Source of the DNA: Tubulanus polymorphus | Lineage: Eukaryota; Nemertea; Palaeonemertea; Tubulaniformes; Tubulanidae | Reading direction: 5' to 3' | NCBI RefSeq assembly: GCF_964204645.1 | Contig: NC_134028.1 | Coordinates: 26,262,153 to 26,326,152, forward strand | Length of the DNA: 64,000 nucleotides | Part shown: in pieces, positions 37,766 through 48,759 of the stretch | Numbering within the stretch: position 1 is the stretch's first letter | How the letters are laid out: each line of letters opens with the position of its first letter | Made by a program: the position numbers and the translations under genes | Notes under the pieces: model-generated | Told to the model about the DNA's origin: nothing | Database searches by the model: none | Seen by the model: the letters and a program-made list of their open reading frames with translations, nothing else

Positions 37766-38286
37766 TGACAGATTGGCTGACTAGGTTACCCGAATACTAG
37801 ACCATGCAGCTTACGGGTTCCCGTTGTTTCAGGAACAAAGTTTGTCATTAAGTTAAACTTGCAGAAAATTCTTATCGAAAAATTCCCACCTCTTAAGCCT
37901 ATCTTTGTTTCATACCCCCCCCCCCCCCATTGTGGCATTTCGCGCCATTTACTTTTTGCAACACAAAACAATCCTGTTGATATCAACCTTAAAAACTCAC
38001 ATTTTTCTTTTTTTCCAATTATCAAAATTATCAAGAAAATCGAATTCTTTTTCGATTCAAGTCGAAAAAAATAATGTGGGCCTACCTTTAAATTCATGTT
38101 TTCCCTCTTCTATCCATTTACCTTCACTCATTTTTGTCTATAAAAATCCAAAACCAATTTTGAATTTTCGAATATCATCAAAATATGATCCTATTTCAAA
38201 ATACAAAAAAAATGAAAAGTAACATTAAAAAGGCGTAAAAAAACGTCACTCCGTTTCGAAAGGGAAGGGTCAATCACTCGACTCAC

Positions 38287-38335
38287 CAATCACGTCAGTC
38301 TCAGAGTCAGCGATGAATGGAGATACAGATTTTCT
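38287..38335 (-). CDS. Candidate upstream exon of the NF-kappaB gene
   Basis: On the minus strand, codons reading S-V-S-P-F-I-A-D-S-E-T-D-V-I end in a G followed by an excellent GTGAGT donor. The left-over G fits the phase needed by the exon at 36837, which starts with GT GAT (giving Gly-Asp). A possible acceptor (AATTGTAAG) lies just upstream. No in-frame ATG is found before a stop, so the true first exon would be elsewhere. Confidence 0.3.
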
Positions 38336-39229
38336 TACAATTAAAACAGCACCACTGGACTTCCCATTTTTAGCGACTCACGTATCGAACTAGAGAGCCA
38401 GGCGATATGCAGAATGGGTTTTTACTGAAATTCACTATTTACAAATTTAGCAACGGGTTTTCCCCTACTACTTTAGACTGGCGAGAAATGGGTAGCTCCG
38501 AGAATATTCACAATTCAATTCAATTACTTTATTGACACTAATAAATCATACAAAAAACATTTTAGTAACACGTTAACAAAGTTAAACAAGACAAAGAAAC
38601 TGATAAAATGATGACAAGTTATAAAACATATCAATCGTGTGAAAAGATATACAGGATAAAATATGAAAAAGTTGACTGGGGCAGCACGGGTGACTCAGTA
38701 GATTGATTTAAATACCTGACGTCCTGATATCGGCAATGGAATTGATAAAATTACTGACTATACAAATTTCATGGTCATTGTTGAAGCTCATTAAAAATAT
38801 AAAAAGTTCATCGTCAGACATTAAGTCCACGAATTCAGGGGCGGATCTAGGATTTTTCAAAGGCCGTGGCTGACAAAACGTAATGATGTCCCTGATGACG
38901 ACGAGGTTCCCCCTCGACATTTAGAAAATTTTGAAAAATCCTCGGGAAAATGGTGCGATTTGACAGCATTTGTGCCGATGGTTTTAGTGAAAATTATGCC
39001 TGGTGAGCCGTGGCCAGGATGAGGTGTTAATAATTTTAATGAGATGATTAGGGGAAGCTTTAGCTGGTCATTTTTCAAACATTTGTCATCATAATTTACA
39101 ATTTGTCATGGTTCTGGTTTTGGAAATTTCTTGTCACAGATTGGGAAAGAGTCAAATAGTTTTGATTGGGAAAATGACCGTTTACCGGATACATATACGG
39201 CCTAGCGGAATGGCTGAGATACACTTACT

Positions 39230-39259
39230 TACGAGCAATCATCTCGATGATTGCTCGTA
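39230..39259. repeat. Perfect 13-bp-stem hairpin (TACGAGCAATCAT arms)
   Basis: TACGAGCAATCAT at 39230-39242 and its complement at 39247-39259 flank the loop CTCG. The outer ten bases are identical to those of the hairpin at 21201-21229. It lies about 415 bp upstream of the TTC30 start codon. Confidence 0.65.
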
Positions 39260-39675
39260 GCATACGGCGTCAGGTAGTGATACAAAGTCACAACGATTAA
39301 AGCCCATGAACGCACACGGTAAAACATTTGTTTCTCCGAAACAGAACACACGTTTTTCGGAAAATGTCGGGACTGTGGTTCAATTTAGATTGAGAATTGA
39401 GAAAGCCAAAACGATATTTGTAAAGGTCAATGATTCCCTGATACGGCGATATTTCGCGGCGGCTCTGCCCCCGACAGATATTCGCCGGTTTGGACATGAG
39501 AGCACTGCCCTGATTTATATATTCTCGGAGCTACCCATTATTGTTGAGATCAGTAGCCCGTGTCCGAACCGGAATTCCGCAGGCAACCCCTCTGTCAAGG
39601 AAATATTTTTCCTCCGAACAACCAAACAAATACATTTTTGAACGTGAACCTGGTTGTTATCTGTTTGTGACAATA

Positions 39676-42600
39676 ATGGCAGGAATTCAGATGAAAGAAG
39701 GGGAATATACCTCTACTGTATACGCGATGGTAAATTACAGCGTCGGTTCTTATGACTATGTTTAGCCTTATATGCCATGATATAAAGATTAAATTACTTG
39801 ATTCTCGTCATCAGCAGTTGTAAAAAAAAATCATCGAGGAGGGAGGTTTATATTTCATATTTTATATAAAATATTCCGCAAGCTCTAATGATGTATGAAG
39901 ACTACTTGTTTGTTATTTCAGATTAAAGATCAGCGTTACAACGAAGCAGTTCAAATACTCAACCAACAATTACAAACGCATCAAAAAGTAGGACTGTAAA
40001 AATCGTCATCATCATTTCAGAATTAGAATAAGTTATGAGGAACAGTCTTTTAACAATTTTTCTTTTTTTTTTTTCGCAGTCACGTGCAGCTATCTCGTTG
40101 TTAGGTTACTGTTACTATCAGATGCAGGATTTTGTAAATGCAGCTGACAGCTACGAGCAACTGACGTCGATGCATCCAGAAGTCGAAGATTATAAACTCT
40201 ATTACGCTCAGTCATTGTATAAAGCTTGTCTTTATCAAGAATCGATGAAAGTCGCTTGTCAAATTGATAATCCTACTTATCAAACCAAGGTATCCACCTT
40301 TTTTTAAGTTTTTAAAAAATTGTTCTAGTTTAGATTTTAAAGACCATGCGATCTGTAGCACCGGTCTAAGATCAATTTGGTTCTTCAACCAATCTTACAA
40401 CTTAGAACTAGCCTGAGTTGATTTTAGTTTCATAGCCAATCCAACAACTTAAGACCAATCATAGCTCATTTTGGTTCTATATAACTGATCTCCATAATTT
40501 AAGACCAGTCTTGAAATTTCAGTCTGCCGTGTAACTGGGTCGTATTATTTCATCGAATGTAGGGTTGATATTTTAATGATTACGATTGTAGATTACGAAA
40601 CTTCAAGCTGCTATTAAATACCAGGAAGACGACATCCCTGGAGCCCAAAGTCTCGTTGAACAATGTCCATCGGATGATCCCGATACGGAAATAAACCTCG
40701 GCTGTTTATTATTCAAGGTACTGGATTCATTTTCACAAAAATATCAAGTTTAAAACCAATAATATCTACATATAACTTTAGTGGACAGATGATGAGTTAT
40801 TTGATGAATACAGACCTCAACTGAATAATGCAGACTTTTTTATTTTCTTCGATGAAAGCAAAATTATATTCTGATCATCTAATTTTTTTTATCGTTAATT
40901 CGTCGAACTGATTATGCCGGCGTTTAGTTTATGGGAGTTCAGTTGTCGTCACGTTTTTCTATATTTTTTAAGGAATCGAGATATCAAGAAGCGTGTCAGA
41001 AGTTTACGACGGCCATGCAAGTCGTCGGATATAAACCTGATTTGTCGTACAATATCGCTTTGTGTCACTACATGTTGAAACAATATGCTCCAGCGTTGAA
41101 GCACATCGCTGATATCATCGAACGCGGAATCAGAGAACATCCTGGTCTGTTTTATTATCGATACTCATTCATTCCTGTGTCAGATTCATGTGAAAAATGG
41201 ACATCTACTTACCTTTCAGTTCCTCTACATCGCTGTGTGGTGTAAACATCGGTGATTCACTTTGTACACCACACCACAGTGTATTGATGATACTAGTAAT
41301 TAAGTCTTTATCTCTATTGAAAGATGGCATTCAATTCGAACAAAATGCCTCAAGCTCCTTTACCTTCAATTTTAAGAAATATGCAGTTAGATATGTTTAT
41401 ACTTGTGCAGTAAACTACGCCTTGTTACAGTTAGGACCAGTATTTATTTTACCCAATAAGGCGGTTATTGAATTGGACTGAGTTTAGATCTGCGTAAATC
41501 TGAATGATTTCTCTATTTCAATTGATAGAATTAAGCGTTGGAATGACGACTGAAGGTATAGATGTTCGAAGTGTTGGCAACACGTTTACCCTGCATGAAA
41601 CTGCTCTGATCGAAGCGTTCAATCTGAAAGCGGCCATCGAATATCAGCTGAAAAACTGTAAGTTCCCCAAAGTCATTCAGTCTACATGTCGGGGAATAGT
41701 CAGCGAAAAGCGAGTGAAATAAAAGTGGCGCCACCCTGAAAAGTGTCTGTTGATTTTGTAGATGAAGCGGCATGTGAAGCATTAACCGATATGCCTCCCC
41801 GCGCCGAGGAAGAATTAGATCATGTAACTCTTCATAATCAGGCGTTGATGAACATGGAAACAAGAGCTTCGGATGGATTCGAAAAACTACAATTCCTCAT
41901 TCAACAAAGTCCGTTCCCTCCAGAGACTTTCGGTAATCTTCTGCTATTGTACGTGAAATTTGAGGTAAGTTCGAATGGGAAAATGAATGATAAGAGAGCC
42001 TCTAAAATATTAAGTCAAAACTTACCACCTCTCCCTAAGTTCGTAATGCTTAAAATTGCTCTAAGTATGTACTTAATGTACAGCTGCCTAAATGGATTAA
42101 GAATTACAATATTTATCTTTCAAAATGGGATTATGAATTGTTTTTGTTTTAGTATTATGATTTGGCTGCTGATGTAATGGCTGAAAACGCTCATTTAACC
42201 TACAAATACTTGAATCCTGTAAGTTTTATTTTGAAATCAAATTTTCCCAGAGAAATATTGATCAATTCTACTTCGACGTTATTTGTTTTTCGTTGACAGT
42301 ATTTGTACGACTTTTTGGAAGCGATTATCACGAGGCAGACGTCACCTGAAGAGGCGTACAGACGACTGGATGAAATGGCTGCTAAACAGACTGAACAACT
42401 TAGAAAATTGACAAAATCGGTCAGTTATTCTACAATATTTTTCAAGAGTGGGGACATAGTTAACCATCAGATGAATATGATTTGATTGTAACAATCCAGT
42501 TTTGATTGTCACTTATCCGCTGGTTTACTTCAACCAGTTTTGATTGTCACTATGTCAGTTATTCACTAGTTAAACCAGACATGTCGCTATGTCAGTTATC

Positions 42601-45600
42601 AGCTGGTAACCGGTAACTTTGACCGGTTTTATCTGTTAACTTTGGTTATGTGTAATAAACTTTTTGAATGAATGACCCCCGTAATTATTGAGGTTAAATG
42701 TTTCTGTTTAAGAGAATGATCTCTTTGTTATAGGTTCAAGAAGCTCGACAGAATCACGATGATGAAGCTGTTAAAAAATCCGTCAATGAATACGACGACG
42801 CTTTAGAGAGGTATTTCAATCACGGCTTTAGAGAATTATTATTCAATTTGAAAAATGTCATCTTCTGCTGTACCAGTAATTACGATTCTGGAAAACAAGG
42901 AAAACACAGGGAACCAATTTCTCTCCGTGAAACCGCAGGGAAATGATGTTTGTTTTGCTTGCGTGTTTTTCCCGCAAATCGTGTTTTATGGTCTCCATGC
43001 CAGAACTGTCTTTCCTTCTGTCATTCATGAGAAAAAAGGGAAAGTTTGGCATCTACCGGGCCGGGAAAATATAAGGAGTTTGGACGTGAACGGATTGTGG
43101 GCACCCTGCCTGAAAGTGTTACTGATTTTCACCACTGCACTGATTACGATATACATTGTATTTGTATTGTAGGTATATTCCGATATTGATGCAACAAGCG
43201 AAGATTTACTGGGACCTCGATAACTATCAACAAGTCGAGAAAATATTCCGCAAATCGGTTGAGTTTTGTAACGAACACGACGTTTGGAAGCTGAACGTCG
43301 CTCACGTGTTATTCATGCAGGAAAACAAGTATAAAGAGGCGACTGGGTTTTACGAGCCGATCGTCAAGAAACATTACGACAACGTACGTACTTGATGATT
43401 AAACTCCAGGGCTCGGTTTCACGAAAAAGTTTAACTCAAATTTTTGGTGTAATTGCCATTGGATACTTCCTGTTTTCAATGAGGACAACAATTCAAACTT
43501 AACCGTTTTAGGCTTAAACTTTCTCGTGAAACTGGGCCCGGATCAGTATAAGAGAAATTCAAATTAATCATCATATTCCATAATAATAATTATTATTATT
43601 GTTTAATTTCTATAAAGCGCCCTTTTTCCTTGGGCAAGAAGGGAAGTATGTTTGAAAATCAGCTACATCGCGTGCATACGTATTTTGTTTTCACATAGAT
43701 ATTGAACGTCAGCGCGATAGTTCTCGCTAATCTGTGCGTGTCGTACATTATGACCAGTCAGAACGAGGAGGCCGAAGAATTGATGAAGAAAATCGAGAAA
43801 GAAGAAGAGGCGTTGGCTTACGACGATCCGGATAAAAAGATCTATCATCTCTGCATCGTTAATCTAGTTATCGGGTACGTGATATCAGAGAGGGATGGAT
43901 TCAGGGGCGTGATATCAGAGGGGGATGGATTCAGGAGCGTGATATCAGAGGGGGATGGATTCAGGAGTGTGATATCAGAGGGGGATGGATTCAGGAGCGT
44001 GATATCAGAGGGGGATGGATTCAGGAGCGTGATATCAGAGGGGATGGATTCAGGAGTGTGATATCAGAGGGGGATGGATTCAGGAGCGTGATATCAGAGG
44101 GGGATGGATTCAGGAGTGTGATATCAGAGGGGATGGATTCAGGAGTGTGATATCAGAGGGGGATGGATTCAGGGGCGTGATATCAGAGAGGGATGGATTC
44201 AGGGGCGTGATATCAGAGGGGGATGGATTCAGGAGCGTGATATCAGAGGGGGATGGATTCAGGAGCGTGATATCAGAGGGGGATGGATTCAGGAGCGTGA
44301 TATCAGAGGGGGATGGATTCAGGAGTGTGATATCAGAGGGGATGGATTCAGGAGTGTGATATCAGAGGGGGATGGATTCAGGAGCGTGATATCAGAGGGG
44401 GATGGATTCAGGAGCGTGATATCAGAGGGGGATGGATTCAGGAGTGTGATATCAGAGGGGGATGGATTGAGGAGTGTGATATCAGAGGGGGATGGATTCA
44501 GGAGCGTGATATCAGAGAGGGATGGATTGAGGAGTGTGATATCAGAGGGGGATGGATTCAGGAGCGTGATATCAGAGAGGGATGGATTCAGGAGCGTGAT
44601 ATCAGAGGGGGATGGATTCAGGAGCGTGATATCAGAGGGGGATGGATTCAGGAGTGTGATATCAGAGGGGGATGGATTCAGGAGCGTGATATCAGAGGGG
44701 ATGGATTCAGGAGTGTGATATCAGAGGGGGATGGATTCAGGAGTGTGTCGTCATTGGGCACTAATTCATTGAACCCTCAATAGACAGCAAAAATAGGGGG
44801 TTAGCCCGGGTGACCATGATTCGGGAAAACTGGGAAAACACGAGGAACTATTTTCTCTCAGGGAAAACGCAGGGAATTCGATAAAACTCTGGAAAACATC
44901 GGGGAAATGGTGTTTGTTTTACTTACGTGTTTTCCCTTGTGTTTTATGGTCTTCAGGCCTGTCATCACAACTTCACGACTGTGGTCGCCCTGTCAGATGA
45001 TAGTGCACACTTCCCTTTTGAAGTTGCCTGGATCCAGCAACACCTGATCGTCTTATCGTCGTTCTATGTTCTCAGTCTAAACTATTATTTTCTTTTTTTA
45101 ATAGAACCCTGTATTGCGCGAAGGGTAATTACGAATTCGGAATCTCACGTGTGATAAAGAGTCTAGAGCCGTACAATAAGAAACTCGGAACAGACACGTG
45201 GTTCTACGCGAAGCGTTGTTTCCTCTCTCTCATTGAAAACATGGCCAAACACATGATTATGTTACGAGATTCTGTTCTACAGGAATGTATTCAATTCTTA
45301 GAGCATTGTGAAAGTAAGTATTGAAATTGAATGCTCAGCACCTGGTTTATGGAGCATTGTGGCCGAGCGGTTAGAGCGTTTGACTCTGGGAAGCCAGGTC
45401 GTGGGTTCGAACCCCGTACATTGCCGTAGTGTCCTCGGGCAAGACACTTATCCTCATTGCCTCTCTCCACCCAGGAGTAAATGGGTACCTGGCCTGATAG
45501 ATGACTCCTGAGCGTTTGTTAGCAGCTCGTTACTTCTCCCCAGGGAGAGATGACTGATACATGTTAGAGTATAAAATTGGGTAATAATATCGAAAAAAAA

Positions 45601-46137
45601 TGTAAAGCGCTCTGAGCAGCCTGGCTGGATTTAGTGCTATATAAGACACATATTATTATTATTATTTATACTCAGTTCAGGGACGGATTGATGTGGAAAA
45701 TATGCTTAAAAATTTGTGAAAATGTGTGTGTAATGTTGTTAAAATGAGGTCTACTGTAAAGCCTAACTCAGGTCGACTTATAATCGGTCTGCCATCAATT
45801 AATTCATTGCGTTCGTTATTTAACTCATGTCGAAAAGGTTCCCTTTTAAAAATCGCAGACTTTACTGCTTGCGATCTAATCGGATCTTTGTTGACCCGAA
45901 TTAGGCTTTAGAGATAATTATAACTCACTGTTAAACTGTGTTTTTGAGTGTTTCTTGCTTTTGGAAGTGTTATATTTATATGTGATTATTTTGGTTTTTC
46001 TAGTTTATGGTCGAGATGTTAAAGCTATCATCGAAACTCCGTTGGAAGAAGATCCGATGCATCCCGGTAAAAACACTGTCACATACGAAGCAAGATTATT
46101 GAAATCATTGTTTTTAGACCTGGTTGAAAGCTATTAG
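39676..46137 (+). CDS. TTC30: Intraflagellar transport protein 70 (TTC30)
   Basis: Fourteen exons give 650 residues with all phases consistent: 39676-39729, 39922-39987, 40080-40289, 40592-40717, 40973-41144, 41529-41657, 41762-41964, 42153-42218, 42300-42419, 42734-42810, 43173-43383, 43699-43874, 45105-45313 and 46004-46137 (stop 46135-46137). The protein starts MAGIQ and follows vertebrate TTC30A/B to the end with very high identity: LLGYCYYQMQDF, LYKACLYQ, DLSYNIALCHY, VGMTTEGIDVRSVGNT, ALTDMPPRAEEELD, ETFGNLLLLY, FCNEHDVWKLNVAHVLFMQE and NTVTYEARLL. These are the TPR repeats of the IFT-B subunit IFT70 (zebrafish fleer, worm DYF-1), which wraps IFT52 and is needed for axoneme assembly and tubulin polyglutamylation. 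Length is normal (human 665). Two oddities sit in introns: a SINE and a minisatellite starting at the donor of the twelfth exon. Confidence 0.95.
42880..43070. repeat. Dispersed 'GGAAAACA..CAGGGAA' repeat in a TTC30 intron
   Basis: GGAAAACAAGGAAAACACAGGGAACCAATTTCTCTC.. is followed by GTGTTTTATGGTCT, matching 44806-44950 in block order. It explains the otherwise long ORF at 42855-43172, which is not a gene. Confidence 0.5.
43409..43539. mobile_element. MITE-like inverted-repeat element, copy 2
   Basis: A 131-bp copy of the element at 1723-1853, with the same GGGCTCGGTTTCAC..GTGAAACTGGGCCC ends, inserted 25 bp after the splice donor of the TTC30 exon 43173-43383. Confidence 0.7.
43575..43640 (-). 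mobile_element. SINE/retroelement 3' tail fragment, reversed
   Basis: On the minus strand it reads AAAGGGCGCTTTATAGAAAT followed by TTAAACAATAATAATAAT. This is the GCGCTTTATA-plus-ATT tail of the SINE type seen complete at 45351-45668. Confidence 0.55.
43876..44750. repeat. Minisatellite, 30-bp unit, 29 copies, at a TTC30 splice donor
   Basis: GATATCAGAG occurs 29 times, mostly at 30-bp spacing (unit GATATCAGAGGGGGATGGAT + TCAGGAGCGT). At least four units are 29 bp, with one G missing. The first unit's CGTGATATC is part of the donor GGTACGTGATATC of the TTC30 exon 43699-43874. The unit encodes the ten residues V-I-S-E-G-D-G-F-R-S in frame with that exon. Confidence 0.95.
44806..44950. repeat. 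Dispersed 'GGGAAAACTGGGAAAACAC' repeat
   Basis: Matches 42880-43070 in block order (GGGAAAAC, AACTATTTTCTCTC, CAGGGAA, GGTGTTTGTTTTACTTACGT, GTGTTTTATGGTCT). Confidence 0.5.
45351..45668 (+). mobile_element. tRNA-derived SINE in a TTC30 intron
   Basis: The head contains an RNA polymerase III A box (TGGCCGAGCGG, 45360-45370) and a perfect B box (GGTTCGAACCC, 45404-45414) at tRNA spacing. A central body carries CCTCGGGCAAGACACTTATC. The 3' part has GTAAAGCGCTCTGAGCAGCC and GTGCTATATAAGACAC, and the tail is ATT repeats. This is the architecture of widespread invertebrate tRNA-SINEs with a conserved 3' region. The tRNA part is unlikely to be a functional tRNA gene because the acceptor stem does not pair cleanly and the body continues. 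Confidence 0.82.
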
Positions 46138-46557
46138 AAGTTTATCATGAGATTGAACTGTTTTAATCGCGCTGAGGAGCCAATCAACAACTAACTTCAT
46201 CGGCCTGAAATGAGTTCTTAATCTTTGGATCAAAGATCAAATACTTGAACCGAAGGTATCAATCAATGTCCTGCACCCACCTGGCCTCACATGTAATAAG
46301 AATTTCAGCAAGCATTTTGATTGAAAATGAACTAAAAGCACCGGACATTGAAAAAAATTTATCAGCACACTTTCAAAAACTGATTGTCCACAGTTCATGC
46401 CATACTGGTGATTTTGTGAGTAAAGGAGGGTTCAAGCTGCAGATTGATACCTGTTCTGTATTTAATTTGATCGTTAGGTTTCATATTGTAATATTCCGTC
46501 CTTTCTTCAATATAGAGTTCGTTGTAGTTTATTATCAAATACGTTGAGATTAGTTTC

Positions 46558-46563
46558 AATAAA
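46558..46563 (+). terminator. Polyadenylation signal of TTC30
   Basis: AATAAA about 420 bp after the TTC30 stop codon, followed by a T-rich stretch. It is the first canonical signal on this strand after the gene. Confidence 0.6.
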
Positions 46564-46915
46564 AACTTTCAGTTCTGAACTTCATTAGTTGTCGATGAAA
46601 AACATGAGTGTGATAGGACACATACCCCTGGAAAAATGCCAACCATTTTTACTTAGAATTAAAGTAACGGTCAGCAACGATTTAAACATAACCAGTTTAA
46701 GCTTACACATTTCAATGACCTGCTAAAGTAACAGATCATTTACTATTGCCAATTATTAGTAATTCTAAAGTGTTTCCTTTGATTTGGAAAATGAACCACA
46801 AGGCATTGAAATGGGGGGCAGTTATCCAGGGGTAAATTGTCCTAGAATCGAAAAAGAGTTTCAACCCAAAGAAAAAGACTGAATTCAGATATTTCCGAAT
46901 ATAGAATATTATTTA

Positions 46916-47782
46916 TTATTGACTGATCGGTGGTAAACGTTTTTTATCTTTCGTCGCCAGTTTTTTCCGTTTTTTCGACAGGTATTGTTCCAGTTTGCCG
47001 GACTCTTTCAGCTCTTTGAATTTATCCGCGAGTTCCAGTTTCTTTTTCTCCGACTTCTTCAGATAAAACGGACTCTTACCGCTCTCAACGAGCTCTTTCT
47101 CTTTATTTTTGAGCATTTTTTCCGTTTCGCGTGTTTTCTCTTTCTGTTTTCTCGTGTTTTCCTGCTGTTTAAAACGATCGAGTAGACGACGGATTTTCGC
47201 ACGTTCCGTCGGATTCTCGCATTTTTTCAGTTTTTTCGAAAGCATCGTTTTCTCGCGCGCTTTCAAACCGTCGATAAAACCGTACGATTGTTGGAACAGT
47301 TTTTCGTCGTAGTCTCCTGACAAGTCGTCGAAACGCGGGTCTCGAATTGTTTTCCGTTTGACGGCGACGCCGCCGTCTTTCAAACGACGAGTCGGTCTCT
47401 TCGAACTTATTTCCATCGGCCGATTTTTATTCGCGCGTTTGAACGTCCGTTGATTTACACAGGCAGCGATATTTCGAGAAGTTTTTCCACCCCCGCCGGC
47501 GGTCGCCTGATTGAAAACTTTCGAACCGATTCGCTCTTGAAGTTTTTGTAACTCCTCGAATGACATCGTTGATAACGTCTCCTTTAAATCGGCGTGCGGA
47601 TCGGTAGTCACTGTTCCGGACTCCTCGGAGACACCCTCCTCATGATCCGAGGAGTCACCCTCTTCGTGATCCGATGAGTCACCCTCCTCAATCTTCTCAC
47701 TTTCCTCCTCTGAGCTGACATCTTCCTCCTCTGAACTACTAGCTGCTGGTGGCGAGTCGTCTAATTTTCGGTGTCGATTCAT
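46916..47782 (-). CDS. RRP36: Ribosomal RNA processing protein 36 homologue
   Basis: A 288-residue intronless ORF. An acidic serine-rich N terminus (with E-E-G-D-S-S-D-H-E twice in tandem) is followed by SFEELQKLQERIGSKVF, then the family core NRPMEISSKRP and RDPRFDDLSGDYDEKLF, a basic helical region rich in Lys/Glu, and KSPFYLKKSEKKKLEL near the end. These are the marks of RRP36 (C6orf153 in human, 259 residues), a nucleolar factor of the early 90S pre-ribosome needed for cleavage at the 18S rRNA 5' sites. The start MNRHRK is the first ATG in frame. It faces ARL16 head to head across about 735 bp, so the two may share a promoter region. High GCG/TCG/CGC codon use resembles CSTF3. Confidence 0.88.
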   Translation of the reverse strand: MNRHRKLDDSPPAASSSEEEDVSSEEESEKIEEGDSSDHEEGDSSDHEEGVSEESGTVTTDPHADLKETLSTMSFEELQKLQERIGSKVFNQATAGGGGKTSRNIAACVNQRTFKRANKNRPMEISSKRPTRRLKDGGVAVKRKTIRDPRFDDLSGDYDEKLFQQSYGFIDGLKAREKTMLSKKLKKCENPTERAKIRRLLDRFKQQENTRKQKEKTRETEKMLKNKEKELVESGKSPFYLKKSEKKKLELADKFKELKESGKLEQYLSKKRKKLATKDKKRLPPISQ

Positions 47783-48517
47783 TTTATGGACTGAAAATAC
47801 AAATTTTAAGTAGTTATAAATCTACGTTGAAAGATGATACTACGCCAGTTAGCAAACACCTACTATGGCACCAAGCAATGGGCAATTACTTCAGCTAATC
47901 AGTTATGACTGGACAATAAGTGATCTCTTGTTATAAGGTGAAATCAAAATGTTGTGTCTTTGAGTATATTTTTTCTTTCAACAATTTTTTCTTTCAATAA
48001 TATATCAGTATTTGATACTTTTAATCAGAAAAATAATGGGTTTTTATTATATAGTTCTCGCTCCATGTTTGATTGTGGCTATTCAATCATTTATGGGTTC
48101 GTTTCGGTAATTAGTGCGTCTACGATCATCAATTTTGTTGAAAATTCATTAAAGAGAGAGATAATACCTTTACAAGATGAAACTGAGATAAAGTTGTTCA
48201 AGAAATGATTTCTCCATTTCTAATTCTAATTTGATTGATACTTACTGCGTGAAACATACAGGCAGGAACGTTTTGAGTTGAGTTAAAAATTTCAATTATG
48301 CCTGGACTGGTTGCCTGTACATATGGGAGAGATCAGGTAACCAGTCTGGAATTGACCGACAACCAGTCTAGCCAACGAAATACCGGGAACCAGTCCTAAA
48401 TTGCACGGTCCGAATCCCAGTCCGAATTAGGAACAGGCTCCACAGTGATGCGAAACATAAACAATATGGCGGCTTAATGAAGTAGAGATTATTGATATTG
48501 CTGCAGCAGCTGTAGAG
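47783..48517. other. Divergent intergenic region RRP36/ARL16
   Basis: The region holds no gene. It contains the start-proximal sequences of both divergent genes and a TATGGCGGC (48464-48472, YY1-like) motif about 50 bp before the ARL16 start, a placement common in housekeeping promoters. Confidence 0.4.
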
Positions 48518-48578
48518 ATGTGTTTACTGGTAGGAGCGTCTGGTGTCGGTAAAACATTACTGTCTAAACGATTACAAG
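48518..48578 (+). CDS. ARL16: ARL16 first exon (small GTPase P-loop)
   Basis: The exon encodes M-C-L-L-V-G-A-S-G-V-G-K-T-L-L-S-K-R-L-Q and one base, then a GTAACA donor. GASGVGKT is the Walker A/P-loop, and the start MCLL-GA-GVGKTLL-KRLQ is characteristic of ARL16, an atypical ARF-like GTPase with the P-loop at the very N terminus, linked to ciliary and Golgi traffic. I find no following exon (switch regions, NKID) on the plus strand; a repeat-rich 10 kb follows. The gene may continue far downstream, or the copy is broken. Confidence 0.6.
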
Positions 48579-48759
48579 GTAACACCCAATAACTAATAAG
48601 TAGTCGGTGTTCTTTTTCAAGTTAAAATCTAATCTAAAAAATTCACTTTTTTGTATACACAGGATAGGCCTAAATTAATATTCTAGATTACTGACCTACG
48701 TGAAGTGAGCCTGTTATTCCAGCCTCGTATTCAGATATAGTGTGTACACACTGTATAGC

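Larger units (their letters stand above)
36838..39675. other. Region between NF-kappaB and TTC30
   Basis: It should contain the NF-kappaB 5' exon(s) and promoter (minus strand) and the TTC30 promoter (plus strand). Apart from the candidate exon at 38287-38335 I see only AT-rich DNA, a poly-C tract near 37915-37928, a dispersed repeat at 37684-37765, and a hairpin at 39230-39259. The ORF at 39306-39641 has no recognised domain. Confidence 0.45.

Noticed and set aside
39306-39765. Two overlapping ORFs after the hairpin looked like one small frame-shifted gene similar in plan to the 21.2-kb cluster
   Set aside because: The second ORF's end is simply TTC30 exon 1 (MAGIQ.., 39676-39729) running into its intron; the first ORF has no recognised domain or splice support.
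42855-43172. 105-codon ORF in a TTC30 intron
   Set aside because: Falls in a dispersed non-coding repeat whose other copies (44806-44950) do not keep the frame.
43702-44718. Long ORFs of repeated ISEGDGFRSV as a repeat-protein gene
   Set aside because: They are the 30-bp minisatellite in a TTC30 intron; the correct junction is 43874 to 45105, which restores the conserved IFT70 sequence.
45308-45511. tRNA gene at 45351-45430
   Set aside because: A and B boxes are perfect, but the acceptor arms do not pair well and the sequence continues into a SINE body and ATT tail.
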